Counted from the first letter of the stretch, positions 17,200-27,268 are shown. The stretch: DNA of 46,899 bases from JANJTY01 sp038257155 (GCA_038257155.1 JBBSJP010000039.1:1-46899), one strand, 5' to 3'. Program-made: numbers and translations. The notes: generated by a model from the sequence alone, not told the origin.

Positions 17200-19677
17200 C
17201 TAAGTACCGCGAGGCTTTGCCCGATGCGTCGCCGTGGCCGACCAGGGGTCGTCGGGCCATGGATGCCTCGGATACCTTCCCTTCATTTCCTTCTTCACTT
17301 CCGGATACGTTCGTTCCCAGAAGCCCTTCAGGTCCTGGGTCACCTGCAGCGGGCGACCCGCGGGGGATAGCAGGTGCAAGGTCAGCGGAACCCGGCCGTC
17401 GGCAATGCGCGGGGTGTCCGCCAGTCCGAACAGTTCCTGCAGTTTCACTGCCAGTACGGGTGATTCATCGTGGTGGTATTCGATGCGACGCTCCTGTCCG
17501 GAGGGCACGATGATGCGGGTCGGGGCGAGCAGGTCGATGCGCTGGCGCAGGTTCCAGTCGAGTCCCGCTTTCAGCGCCTCGGCCAGTTCCGCTTCGCTGA
17601 GTGCGTCGAGCCGTGTCTTGCCGGCCAATGCCGGCGACAGCCAGTCGCCCAGGTTCGCCATTAGCGCCGCATCAGACAGATCAGGCAGTCCCATCTCGGG
17701 CAGCCAGTCATGCAGGCAGCGCACGCGCTCTCGCCACTGCGCGACCGATTCGCTCCAGGGCAGGGACTGAAGGCCGTTCTGCCTCACGTAGTCGAGCAGG
17801 GCTTCGGCATAGCGCGACGGATCGGGCCGTGCCAGCGGACGGCTGTCGATCACGATGGCATCGAAGCGTCGCTCGCGCACCGCGGCCACGCCGCGCAGGC
17901 GTTCGTCCCAGTAGACCCGATCCTCGCTGCAAAAACGCTGGGGAAACTCGCGTTCCAGGCGGGCCTCGTCGAGCGGTGCGCCCTGCAACACCTGCGCATC
18001 GCGACCATCGAGGCGCAACTCATTGGCCACGATCCAGGGCTCGCCGAACAGCGCGCTGTGCTCGAACAGTCGCGCGCTGCGCCCGCTGGCCAGGTGATAG
18101 CGGTGAGGGTCGCCGGGGTGCTGGCGGCCGATGCGATCGGGAAAGGCGTGCAGCAGCAGATCGCCCAGCGCGTGCGCAGGCACCTCGCGCGGCGGGTCCA
18201 TCTTCAGGCGCAGGCGGCTGCGCCACTGGCGCGCGGCCTGGTCGATGGCGGCCAAAGCGCCGCGGCTGGCATCGCCCGGCGTGCGTCCAGCACGGAATGC
18301 TGCCAGCGCCTGCCAACGCGCCGCCAGGTCATCGCGCCGCGGGCCCTTGAGCGGATCACGCGCTTCGACCAGGGCGGCGATATCGCAAGCCAACGCCTGC
18401 TCGAGCGCGTTTGTTGGTGCGAGTAGCATGGCACCCAGGCGCGGATGCGTGCCTAGCGCCAGCACGCGGCGGCCGAAGGCCGTGATGCTGTCGCCATCCA
18501 GCGCGCCGAGGCGGCGCAGCAGATCGCGCGCGCTGGCCAAGGCACCGGCCGGCGCCGGATCGAGGAAGCGCAGATCGGGGCTGCCCCAGGCGGCCAGTTC
18601 CAGGGCCAGGCCAGACAGCTCTACATTGCCCATCTCGGCGCGTCTGGCCGGCTCCAGACGCTGTGATTCGGGCCATAGGCGATAGCACCAGCCATCGGCG
18701 ACGCGGCCCGCACGGCCGGCGCGCTGTTCGGCCGAAGCTTGCGAGATGGACACCGTGGCAAGACGCGAGAAGCCCGAGTTCGGATCGAAGCGCGGCTCGC
18801 GCGCCAGGCCGGCATCGATCACCACGCGCACGCCGGGCAGGGTCACTGAAGATTCCGCCACATTGGTTGCCAGCACCACGCGCCGCCGGCCCTGCGGATC
18901 GGGGCGCAGCGCCGCCGATTGGGCTTCAACCGGCAGTTCGCCATGCAGCGGCAGAACCACGGCGTCGACCTGACTCAGCAGCCGCTCGGTGCGCGCGATC
19001 TCGCGCTGGCCAGGCAGGAAGACCAGCAGGTCACCGGGATGTTCGACCAACGCATGCTGCACGCAGCGCGCGACCTGCTGCTCGATTCCTTCCTCGCGTC
19101 GCGCCGGCCAGTGCGCCACGCGCACCGGATGGCTTCGCCCTTCTGCGGCCAGTCGCGGCGCATCGAGAAAGCGCGTCAGGCGCTCGCCTTCCAGCGTTGC
19201 CGACATCACCACGATGCGCAGGTCCTCGCGCAGTTGCGATTGCACATCCAGCGCCAGTGCCAGGGCCAGATCAGCCGACAGGTGGCGCTCGTGGAACTCG
19301 TCGAAGAGGATCGCACCGACGCCATCGAGCAAGGGGTCGTCCTGGATCATGCGCGCCAGGATGCCCTCGGTGACGACTTCGATGCGGGTGTTCGGACCCA
19401 CCCGGTTCTCGAAACGAATGCGGTAGCCGACCGTCTCGCCGACGGTCTCGCCGCGCTCGGCGGCCATGTAGCCGGCCGCGGCACGCGCCGCGACGCGGCG
19501 CGGTTCCAGCATCAGGATGCGCTGGTTTGTCAGCCAGGGCGCGGCCAACAGCGCCGGCGGCACGCGCGTGGTCTTGCCGGCGCCAGGCGGGGCTTCCAGC
19601 ACCAGGCGCGGATGCGCCGCCAGCGATTCGAGAATCGCCGGCAGCAATGGATCGATGGGAAAGACAGGTGCGCTCAC
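17200..19677 (-). CDS. hrpB: ATP-dependent helicase HrpB
   Basis: An 825-residue DEAH/RHA-type helicase of the HrpB family, acting on RNA or RNP in the cytoplasm; its physiological target is not settled. Motifs in order: Walker A APPGAGKTTRVP (about 29-40), LMLEPRRVAARAAA, VVTEGILARMIQDDP, the box DEFH in LFDEFHERHL (126-129), VVMSATLEG, LVFLPGQREI, VVLATNVAESSVTLPGV and the QRAGRAGR motif. The C-terminal HrpB-specific domain ends in the family-typical RYPRHPWPDD. Start is GTG at 19677; no ATG lies near. A hairpin (GCTCACGG/CCGTGAGC, 19672-19689) covers this start codon and could dampen initiation. This HrpB is unrelated to the type III secretion regulator of the same name. Confidence 0.94.
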   Translation of the reverse strand: MSAPVFPIDPLLPAILESLAAHPRLVLEAPPGAGKTTRVPPALLAAPWLTNQRILMLEPRRVAARAAAGYMAAERGETVGETVGYRIRFENRVGPNTRIEVVTEGILARMIQDDPLLDGVGAILFDEFHERHLSADLALALALDVQSQLREDLRIVVMSATLEGERLTRFLDAPRLAAEGRSHPVRVAHWPARREEGIEQQVARCVQHALVEHPGDLLVFLPGQREIARTERLLSQVDAVVLPLHGELPVEAQSAALRPDPQGRRRVVLATNVAESSVTLPGVRVVIDAGLAREPRFDPNSGFSRLATVSISQASAEQRAGRAGRVADGWCYRLWPESQRLEPARRAEMGNVELSGLALELAAWGSPDLRFLDPAPAGALASARDLLRRLGALDGDSITAFGRRVLALGTHPRLGAMLLAPTNALEQALACDIAALVEARDPLKGPRRDDLAARWQALAAFRAGRTPGDASRGALAAIDQAARQWRSRLRLKMDPPREVPAHALGDLLLHAFPDRIGRQHPGDPHRYHLASGRSARLFEHSALFGEPWIVANELRLDGRDAQVLQGAPLDEARLEREFPQRFCSEDRVYWDERLRGVAAVRERRFDAIVIDSRPLARPDPSRYAEALLDYVRQNGLQSLPWSESVAQWRERVRCLHDWLPEMGLPDLSDAALMANLGDWLSPALAGKTRLDALSEAELAEALKAGLDWNLRQRIDLLAPTRIIVPSGQERRIEYHHDESPVLAVKLQELFGLADTPRIADGRVPLTLHLLSPAGRPLQVTQDLKGFWERTYPEVKKEMKGRYPRHPWPDDPWSATATHRAKPRGT

Positions 19678-19766
19678 GGGGCCGTGAGCCTAACTGCTGG
19701 ACGGGCCGCGGGATAGCGGCGTCCAGCCGAGCCTGACGCCTGAAGCAGAGGGCAGCGGGTCTGGGC

Positions 19767-20801
19767 TCAGCGCGCTCCGCTCAGACGCTGCTCAAGCATT
19801 TGGCGGATTTGCGTGAGACGCGCGTCATCGCCAAGCGACTTCGGTCCTGTGTCGGGCGACTTGTCGAACGCACCCATGCCTTCGAGCAGTGCCCCGAGTC
19901 CGCCATCGGCGCGCTGGCGCTTGCCGTCTGCGTCAGCCGTTCGCTTGATGGCCGGGCCTACGCCATCTTCGACGAAGCTGCGACTGGCCGTGCGAAAGCC
20001 ACGCACCGGGTAGTAGTCGACCGGGTTGGTTCCTTTGGGATAAAGCGCCATGCGTCCGCGAAAGTCGTTGCTGCCCACCTTCAGCTCATACAGCGCGTAG
20101 AAGTCTTCCGAGTCGTCCACCACGATCATATGGCGCCGGTCGACCGTGTCGTAATAGCCAGAGGCGGCATGCCATTCGATGGCGTCGTCGCTGCAGAAGC
20201 CATCAGCGCTGTTGTCCGGCCGGCAGCCATCGAAAAAACCCGGGGCCTGGCTGGTATCCAGCAGGTCGAACACCAGGATGTCGCCCGAATAGGGATAGCT
20301 GGCGGGGCCCGCGACCGAAGACAGGTCGATCGTGCTCGACCATTCGCCCAGCATCTTGGTCAGTCGGATCGAGGCGCTGCCGTCCTCCGGGCGCTTCAGG
20401 TAGAACTGGTAGCGCTCGATCGGAAAGGTGCGTCCACCCATGGTCATGATGGCGCGGGTCGGGTCGTCGGCGTTGAACACCACGCGCACCGTGCCCATGT
20501 TCTGATCGAAGTTGTTGCGCACCCAGGTACAACCAAAGCACATGCCGTTCTCGTAGCGCTCAACGGTACCTTCGAACAGAGCGTTGCCCTGCAGGAAGCC
20601 GGCCGACGTATACCACTCCGGCCTGCCGTCGGGGTGATAGTAATAAATGAACATGCCGACAAAGTTGTCCTGCACTTCGATCTGGTATCCGACACCCGAT
20701 TCGGCCGGGTTCCACCAGACGCCTGACTCGGGCGTGTAGGCGCGCGCCGAGGAGGCGGCAAACAGGAGCAGCGTCAGCGACGCCAACAGGACACGCAACA
20801 T
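19767..20801 (-). CDS. Secreted 'WWNP...SGxG' protein, unknown function
   Basis: A 344-residue protein with a signal peptide (MLRVLLASLTLLLFAASSARA). The mature N-terminus carries SGVWWNPAESGVGYQIEVQ, a motif found in many secreted proteins of Lysobacterales, followed by aromatic beta-strand repeats (FVGMFIYYYHPDGRPEWY). A Cys pair (MCFGCTW) and two further Cys (DGCRP, DGFCSDD) suggest disulfides. The last 60 residues are charged and low in complexity. The beta-rich domain probably acts in the envelope or outside the cell; no enzymatic motif is visible. It is divergent from tatD with a 106-bp gap. Confidence 0.82.
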   Translation of the reverse strand: MLRVLLASLTLLLFAASSARAYTPESGVWWNPAESGVGYQIEVQDNFVGMFIYYYHPDGRPEWYTSAGFLQGNALFEGTVERYENGMCFGCTWVRNNFDQNMGTVRVVFNADDPTRAIMTMGGRTFPIERYQFYLKRPEDGSASIRLTKMLGEWSSTIDLSSVAGPASYPYSGDILVFDLLDTSQAPGFFDGCRPDNSADGFCSDDAIEWHAASGYYDTVDRRHMIVVDDSEDFYALYELKVGSNDFRGRMALYPKGTNPVDYYPVRGFRTASRSFVEDGVGPAIKRTADADGKRQRADGGLGALLEGMGAFDKSPDTGPKSLGDDARLTQIRQMLEQRLSGAR

Positions 20802-20907
20802 GGGGGCAAGCCTCGACAGGGATCGGGTTACATGACGCTAAGCGTACCCGACTTAATCGGCGCTAAACTCCGCGCCGACGAAAATTACCTGAGCCAACAA
20901 GAGAACC

Positions 20908-21705
20908 ATGCAGCTGGTCGATATCGGTGCCAATCTCAGCCACGAGAGCTTCAGCCACGATCTGGACGAGGTGCTGGAACGCGCCCGCGCGGCCGGCGTG
21001 GCGCAGATCGTGGTCACCGGAGCGAGTCGCGAAGGCTCGCTGCGCGCCCACGAGCTGGCCCTGAAGCATGCCGGTTTCCTCTTCGCGACCGCCGGTGTTC
21101 ACCCGCACCATGCAGTGGACTACGACGACGAGACCGAAGCCCTGTTGCGCCAGCTGCAACGCGAGGACTGTGTGCGCGCGGTAGGCGAGACCGGGCTGGA
21201 CTATCACCGCGACTTCTCCCCGCGCGCCGATCAGTTGCGCGTGTTCGAGCGGCAGTTGGGCCTTGCGGTGGATTGCGGCAAGCCGCTTTTCCTGCATCAG
21301 CGCGATGCGCACGAGGACTTCCTGTCCTGCATGAAGAACGTCGAAGGGCGCATCGGTCCGGCCGTGGTGCATTGCTTCACCGCCGACAAGCGCGAGTTGT
21401 TCGATTACCTCGATCGCGACTGGCACATCGGCATCACCGGCTGGCTGTGTGACGAACGCCGCGGCCAGCACCTGCGCGAACTGGTCAAGAGCATTCCGGC
21501 CAACCGCCTGATGGTTGAAACCGACAGCCCTTACCTGCTGCCGCGCACGCTCACGCCCAAGCCATCGCACCGGCGCAACGAGCCGACGTTCCTGCCGCAC
21601 ATCGTCGAGGAACTGGCGCGCGACCGTGGCGAGACCCTCGAGTACACGGCTGCGGCTACCGCGGCCACGGCTCGCGCGTTCTTTGGCCTGCCCGAGGTGG
21701 GCTGA
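20908..21705 (+). CDS. tatD: TatD-family metal-dependent deoxyribonuclease
   Basis: A 265-residue TIM-barrel hydrolase, close to E. coli TatD (3'-5' exonuclease active in DNA repair and quality control, Mg-dependent). Like E. coli TatD it begins with DIGANLSHESF instead of the DxHxH of other family members. It shares ATAGVHPHHA, AVGETGLDYHRDFSP, FLHQRDAHEDF, VVHCFTADK, GITGWLCDERRG, METDSPYLLPRTLTPK and RRNEPTFLPHI. A -10-like TAAACT (20864-20869) and an AAGAGAA ribosome site before the ATG support the start. Probably monocistronic, with a REP pair after its stop. Confidence 0.95.
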   Translation: MQLVDIGANLSHESFSHDLDEVLERARAAGVAQIVVTGASREGSLRAHELALKHAGFLFATAGVHPHHAVDYDDETEALLRQLQREDCVRAVGETGLDYHRDFSPRADQLRVFERQLGLAVDCGKPLFLHQRDAHEDFLSCMKNVEGRIGPAVVHCFTADKRELFDYLDRDWHIGITGWLCDERRGQHLRELVKSIPANRLMVETDSPYLLPRTLTPKPSHRRNEPTFLPHIVEELARDRGETLEYTAAATAATARAFFGLPEVG

Positions 21706-21737
21706 CAGACCGCTCGCAGCCAAAACAACGCTTGCCC

Positions 21738-21856
21738 CGTAGGGTGGGCCTTGGCCCACCGATGGTGTTCCGTCCAAAGCGAAGAACGGTACTGCGATTG
21801 TTCGACGTGCTGTTTGCAGATCAATAATGCCGCGGTGGGCCAAGGCCCACCCTACG
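21738..21856. repeat. Inverted pair of GTAG REP palindromes, copy 2
   Basis: Left arm 21738-21761 and right arm 21833-21856 are perfect inverted copies of one 24-base sequence with the CGTAG head and the GGTGGGCC-TT-GGCCCACC hairpin; the spacer is 71 bases and unlike that of the other copies. It lies between the convergent tatD and permease genes. The right arm supplies the TAG stop (21854-21852) of the permease gene. Confidence 0.9.
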
Positions 21857-23090
21857 CGCTCTGCAGCGCGGTGATCGGGTCGAGACGCGCTGCGCTACGT
21901 GCCGGGTAGACGCCAAAGCCCAGGCCGATCGCCATGCAGACACCTACCGCCAGCAGGATCGAGTAGGCCGACCAGGCCACCTGCCAGCCGGCGAAGGCTG
22001 CGATGGCATAGGCCAGCGCGACGCCGAGCACGATGCCGAGCGTGGCACCAAGCAGCGAGATCAAGCCGGCTTCCACCAGGAACTGTCGAACCACATCCTT
22101 CTGGCGCGCTCCCAGCGCCCGCAGCAGGCCGATTTCGGCGCGTCGCTCCATCACCGTGGCCAGCATGATGTTCATGATGCCGATGCCGCCGACCAGCAGC
22201 GAAATGCCGGCGACGCAGGCCATTACGATGGTGAAGATGCGCTGGGTCTGCTGGTGCTGGTGCAGCAGGCGTGCCGGAATCACCACTTCGAAATCATCCA
22301 CGCCACCGTGGCGGCGCGACAGCAGATGGGAAAGGCTGGCCGCCACCGTGCCAGGATCCGCCTCGGGCGCCAGGCGCAGCCGGAATGCGTCGATCTCGTC
22401 GCTGAACTGGGGAAACTTCAGGCGCTTCAGGGTGGTGGAAAGCGGCAGGAACACCTGATTCGCCTCACTGCCAAGCTTCACGCCCTCGAACTCCGCCTGA
22501 CCCAGTTCGCGTTCGTCGAGCACGCCGACCACACGCAACCAGAGGTGGTCGACCTTCACCAGCCCTCCCACCGCGCCACCGCGCGGAAACAGGCTGCTGG
22601 CAGCCTGGCCACCGAGCACGGCCACCTGGGTGAAATGGGTTTCGTCATCCTCCGTGAGCAGTCTGCCATCGCGCGCGCCGAGGCTGGCCAGGGCAAACCA
22701 CGAAGGGCTGACCCCGATGACTCGCGCGTCACTCCGCCCGAAGTGCGAGAACAGGGCGTAGGGCTTGACCGACTTTTCTGCCGCGTGGCCCTCGATCTGC
22801 GGCAGGGTGTCGAGCGCTGCGTCGACATCCAGACGCGACAGGCCGACCGATCGTTCGCGATTTTCCTTGACCTGTGCCTCGTCGAACTCACGTGCCTGCA
22901 CAATCAGATTGCGCAGTCCCATGCCCTCGACCAGCTTCAGCGCTTCGCGCTGCGCACCTTCGCCGATGCTGAGCATGGCGATCACGGCGCCAACGCCGAA
23001 CACCATGCCGAGCAGGGTCAGGCTGGTGCGCAGTTTGTGGTGGGCCAGTTCCTGCGCGGCGTGGCGCAGTGCCGCCAGCAGTTCCTTCAT
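21852..23090 (-). CDS. MacB-type ABC transporter permease
   Basis: A 412-residue inner-membrane permease of the MacB/FtsX type. The first helix lies after LAHHKLRTSLTLLGMVFGVGAVIAMLSIGEGAQ; a large periplasmic domain of about 230 residues follows (ERSVGLSRLDV to VVIPARLLHQHQ). Three more helices begin at ISLLVGGIGIMNIMLATVMERRAEIGLLRALGA, a family signature, and the C-terminus is YPARSAARLDPITALQSA. It should transmit ATP hydrolysis mechanically to periplasmic adaptors for export of a peptide, lipid or drug. Last gene of a five-gene operon; its ATG overlaps the upstream stop as ATGA. Its stop codon comes from the REP repeat. Confidence 0.93.
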   Translation of the reverse strand: MKELLAALRHAAQELAHHKLRTSLTLLGMVFGVGAVIAMLSIGEGAQREALKLVEGMGLRNLIVQAREFDEAQVKENRERSVGLSRLDVDAALDTLPQIEGHAAEKSVKPYALFSHFGRSDARVIGVSPSWFALASLGARDGRLLTEDDETHFTQVAVLGGQAASSLFPRGGAVGGLVKVDHLWLRVVGVLDERELGQAEFEGVKLGSEANQVFLPLSTTLKRLKFPQFSDEIDAFRLRLAPEADPGTVAASLSHLLSRRHGGVDDFEVVIPARLLHQHQQTQRIFTIVMACVAGISLLVGGIGIMNIMLATVMERRAEIGLLRALGARQKDVVRQFLVEAGLISLLGATLGIVLGVALAYAIAAFAGWQVAWSAYSILLAVGVCMAIGLGFGVYPARSAARLDPITALQSA

Positions 23091-24340
23091 GCGGACTCTC
23101 CCAGCGGCCGCGCCAACGCGACCCGCTCACCGGCGTTCAGACCGGAAATGATCTCGGTACGCGTGCCGCTGCGTCGGCCGGGCTGCACCGCGCGGCGCTC
23201 GCTCTGGCCCCGGCTGTCCAGCACGAAGACCCAGCTGCTTGCCGCATCGCTGTAGAGCGCCTGATTCGGTATGACCAGGGCCGAATCGACGCTCGCAACG
23301 CGCACCGACGCCGTCACGGCACTGCCGCTGCGCATCAGTCGCGGTTCAATTTCGTTCAATGCCACGACAAACTCGAAGTACTTGACCGGCGAATCCTTTT
23401 CGCGCGGCGCCGCCAACTGGCCGATGCTTTTCACGCTGCCGGTAAAAACCCGCGCGGGTGAGGCGTCCATTCGCACTTCGACGGTCTGCTCGACGGCCAG
23501 TCCACCGGCCTCGGATTCCAGCACGTGCAGGCGCGCCTCCATGGCGCTGGCGTCGGGCAGTTCGGCCAGACGCATGCCGGGGAATACCGACTGGCCAGCG
23601 GCAGGTGGTTCGCCCCACCAGTTGCGCGAGTAAATCAGCACGCCAGCGTGTGGTGCGACCACCTCAAGCCGGCCGAGATTGGTCTCGTTCTGCTCGACGC
23701 GCAGGCGATGGCGTGCTGCCTGGGTGTCGAGCAGGCCCAGCTCGGCGCCGCTGCGCTGCTGCGACTGCGCAGCCTTCCAGTCGAAATAGCGGTTCTGGCT
23801 GCCCAGATAGGCCTGATCCTGCAGCATGTCGAGTATCTCGTTGCGCGAGTAGACGCGCAGGTCGGCCGTCGCATAGCGCTCGGACAGCGCCAGCTCCTGC
23901 GCCACCAGGGCGCGACCGCCGCTGACGCTGAGTAGATCGACGCCCAGCTCGCGGGTCTTGGCGTCACGGTTCAGGTCGACGCGGGAGAGTTCGATGTTGG
24001 CCTTGTCGCGTTCGGCCCGGAACTGCGCGCCATCAAAGCGCGCAATCACCTCACCCGCCTCGACCGGTTCGCCTTCCGGCGCTATCCAGGTCAGCACCTG
24101 CGGCCCCATCACGACATTGGGTACGTTGATCGGCGTTGACTTCGCGGCGCGCAGATCGCCGCTGGCGGCGATCCGGATCTCGAAAGCTTGCGGCTGCAGC
24201 ACCACACTGGGCAGTGGCTGTTGCGCGACCTGTGCGCACGAGCTCAACGCCAGACTGAGCAGGCAGGTGAGCCAGGCGCTGGGCGACACGGGTCGCGCGT
24301 GACGCAGGTTGCCAGTCGATTTCATGGGCATCGGAATCAT
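23087..24340 (-). CDS. HlyD-type periplasmic adaptor, lipoprotein (adaptor 3)
   Basis: A 417-residue membrane fusion protein. The N-terminus leads to a lipobox, LALSSC, with Cys35 lipidated and Ala following. A biotinyl-lipoyl half (VLTWIAPEGEPVEAGEVIARFD) precedes a coiled-coil hairpin (about residues 110-210), then the second lipoyl half (LEVVAPHAGVLIYSRNWWGEPP), beta-barrel and membrane-proximal domains (VIPNQALYSDAASSWVFVLD). It should link the MacB-type permease to an outer-membrane channel. The start ATG shares one base with the upstream stop (TGATG at 24340), and the stop overlaps the permease start as ATGA. It is paralogous to the two adaptors upstream but divergent in sequence. Confidence 0.9.
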   Translation of the reverse strand: MIPMPMKSTGNLRHARPVSPSAWLTCLLSLALSSCAQVAQQPLPSVVLQPQAFEIRIAASGDLRAAKSTPINVPNVVMGPQVLTWIAPEGEPVEAGEVIARFDGAQFRAERDKANIELSRVDLNRDAKTRELGVDLLSVSGGRALVAQELALSERYATADLRVYSRNEILDMLQDQAYLGSQNRYFDWKAAQSQQRSGAELGLLDTQAARHRLRVEQNETNLGRLEVVAPHAGVLIYSRNWWGEPPAAGQSVFPGMRLAELPDASAMEARLHVLESEAGGLAVEQTVEVRMDASPARVFTGSVKSIGQLAAPREKDSPVKYFEFVVALNEIEPRLMRSGSAVTASVRVASVDSALVIPNQALYSDAASSWVFVLDSRGQSERRAVQPGRRSGTRTEIISGLNAGERVALARPLGESA

Positions 24341-25497
24341 CACAGCCGCACCCAGTCGCCTTCGGCGAGGCCGTCTTCGATCACAAACCACTCGCCCACC
24401 TGGGTGGACAGGGTCAAGGCAACGTCATTGCTGCCAGCCAGGCTCCGGCGCTGCGCCACGGGCTTGCCGTCGCGCATGCCGACGGCCCGGCGCGGAATCC
24501 GCAAGGCGTTCTCGTCCACGCCGGTGATGATCTGGGCGGTGACCGCCATACCGGGGCGCATCAGGTCCGGATCGGGATCGAGGATCTCGATATCGGCATC
24601 GAAGACCACGGCCGGCTGGTTGGCTGACTTGCTGCGGAATACCCGTGCCAGGCTGGCGATGCGCCCGGCAAAAACGCGATTGCGCGCCGCCTCCAGGGTG
24701 ATGCGCACCTCCTGGCCGACGCGCACGTGGGCCGCCTCGCGTTCTGCTACCTGCACCTTGGCCAGCATGCGTGACAGGTCCGGAATCTCCATGATCTCCT
24801 GTCCCAGCCAGACCTGCTGGCCAACGCTCAGCTTGTTGTTCTGCCAGTCTTCGCGATGCACCACCAGACCGGCGCGCGGTGCGGTGATGCGCAACCGACC
24901 AATTTCTGATTCAAGACGTTGCACTTCCAGGCCGAGTCGCTCGATCTCCGAGTCGAGCAGATCGCGTTCCATTGCGCGCGCGCGGGTTGCGAGCTGCAGT
25001 TTGCGACGCGACAGCTCCAGCGAAGCCTGGGCGCGTTCGCGATCGATCTGCAGCTTGCGGTACTCGATGCTGGCCAGTCCTTCCTGAGGCTGCTCGGCGC
25101 GGCGCAGGGCGCGCTCGGCCTCGCTGGCCAGACGCGCCAGTTCCAGCTCGTCGTCCTTGGCCTTCTGGGCATTGACCAGGGCCGTGCTTTCGGCCTCCTT
25201 GCGCTTCTCCTCCAGCTCGCCACGGCGCAGCTGCAGCTGGTCAGCCAGCTGCTTGTCGTCGAAGCCCAGCACCGGCATGCCGGGCATTGCCTGACTGCCC
25301 TCGGGGGCCATGAAGTTGATGGTGAAGTTCCAGACGTTCTTCACCACCGGCGGCATCAGCACCACGCTGTCGGCCGAAACCAGCTGGCCGGTGGCCTCCA
25401 CCGAGCGCTCGATGCGCGCGCGGTCAATCTGGTGCCACTGGCCGTCACTGCCGCAAGCGGCCAGCAGCAGAATGACGATGAATGTCAGGCGTTTCAT
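24340..25497 (-). CDS. HlyD-type periplasmic adaptor, lipoprotein (adaptor 2)
   Basis: A 385-residue membrane fusion protein with a short lipoprotein signal, lipobox LLAAC and Cys15 followed by Gly. Domains in order: a first lipoyl half (NFMAPEGSQAMPGMPVLGFDD), a long coiled-coil hairpin (about residues 85-200, rich in Glu/Arg/Leu heptads), a second lipoyl half (LRITAPRAGLVVHREDWQNN), then the beta-barrel (VRITLEAARNRVFAGRIASL) and membrane-proximal domain (LRIPRRAVGMRDGKPV). It overlaps its neighbours by four bases upstream (ATGA) and one base downstream, which predicts matched translation of the three adaptors. Confidence 0.9.
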   Translation of the reverse strand: MKRLTFIVILLLAACGSDGQWHQIDRARIERSVEATGQLVSADSVVLMPPVVKNVWNFTINFMAPEGSQAMPGMPVLGFDDKQLADQLQLRRGELEEKRKEAESTALVNAQKAKDDELELARLASEAERALRRAEQPQEGLASIEYRKLQIDRERAQASLELSRRKLQLATRARAMERDLLDSEIERLGLEVQRLESEIGRLRITAPRAGLVVHREDWQNNKLSVGQQVWLGQEIMEIPDLSRMLAKVQVAEREAAHVRVGQEVRITLEAARNRVFAGRIASLARVFRSKSANQPAVVFDADIEILDPDPDLMRPGMAVTAQIITGVDENALRIPRRAVGMRDGKPVAQRRSLAGSNDVALTLSTQVGEWFVIEDGLAEGDWVRL

Positions 25498-26475
25498 GGG
25501 CGGGTCTCGGCGGCGCTGGCTGGCGCTTCAACCAGCACGCTCATACCGGGAGTCAGGACCAGGTCCGCGGGTGGCTGGATGGCGATCTCCAGTTCGAAGT
25601 AACGACTCGCACCCCAGGCTTCACGGGCTTCGGCAGCGCCGCTGCGGCGACGAATCTGACCGGCGAAGGGTGTGTCGGGCTGCGCGTCCAGGGTCAGGCG
25701 CACCGCCGCGTCCGGCGCAAGGCGCAGACCATCGACCTCATTCAGCCACGCCACCACGACCAGATCGGCGGCCTCGGTGACTTCGGCCACCAGGGTGCTG
25801 AACTGCACATTGGCACCGACATTGAGCTTGTTGCCGGTCTGCGGATCACTGGCGTACAACACCGACCCGCTGCGTTCGGCCCGCAGGCTGGCCGAGATCA
25901 GCTGTTCGCGCTTGCGTTCCAGATCCAGGCCGAGGGTCTGGCGTTCCAGGGCGAGTTCGGCCTGGCGCTTGCCGATGCCTGACTGGGCCGTATCGCGGCG
26001 CGCGCTGGCTTCGAGCAGGGCATTGTCGGCGCGCTCCAGGTCGAGCTGATAGCGCTCGAACTGGATCTTCGGCAGGTGTGCGGCGGGAACGCCGGCATCG
26101 ATCGCGGCCTTGGCGCGGGCGGCGTCGGCCTCGACGCGGGCGCGCTCGGCTTCGATCAGGGCAACCTCCAGCTCGGCCAGCTCCTTCTGTGCGCGCTGCT
26201 CGGCACCGCGCAGCTGCAGCTCCAGCTGGTCGATCTCCGAGGAAAGATTGGCCGAATCCATCCGCACCACCTCGTCGCCGGCCTTGACCAGACTGCCTTC
26301 AGGCGCCATCCACTGGATCTGCATGCGCCAGCTGTCGAGCCGCGGCGCACGCAACTTCTGTGCATAGGTGGCTCGTACCGTGCCGGTGATCAGCAGGGTG
26401 TCAGTCGTTTCAGAGATGGTTGCGGCGCCAGCCGGCGTGCCCGGAAGCATCAGTGCAGCCAGCAGGAGCAGGCGA

Positions 26476-26489
<14 letters not shown>
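25494..26489 (-). CDS. HlyD-type periplasmic adaptor with cleavable signal peptide (adaptor 1)
   Basis: A 331-residue membrane fusion protein. Unlike the next two adaptors it has a non-lipid signal peptide (MRGIDRLLLLAALMLPGTPAGAA). Lipoyl half IQWMAPEGSLVKAGDEVVRMD, a coiled-coil hairpin of about 120 residues (QLELQLRGAEQRAQKELAEL and onward), second lipoyl half and beta-barrel (VVVAWLNEVDGLRLAPDAAV, LTPGMSVLVEAP) are recognisable; the C-terminal membrane-proximal domain seems short or absent. The ATG at 26489 overlaps the ATPase gene by 14 bases; a longer in-frame start would lie deep inside the ATPase gene. Confidence 0.87.
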
Positions 26490-27159
<670 letters not shown>

Positions 27160-27268
27160 AGGTATGCACAACGATGCAGCAGGGGCTGGGATGGTCGCAG
27201 ACCCTCAGCGAAGCGTGAGAGTTCCACAAGTCATACGGGCCAGCACCTCGGACCCGAAAGAGCAGGAT

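Noticed and set aside
16535..17260. Minus-strand frame of 241 codons across the spacer after hrpB
   Set aside because: It is built from the hrpB-end duplicate, palindromes and heptads read in a different frame; no gene-like features.
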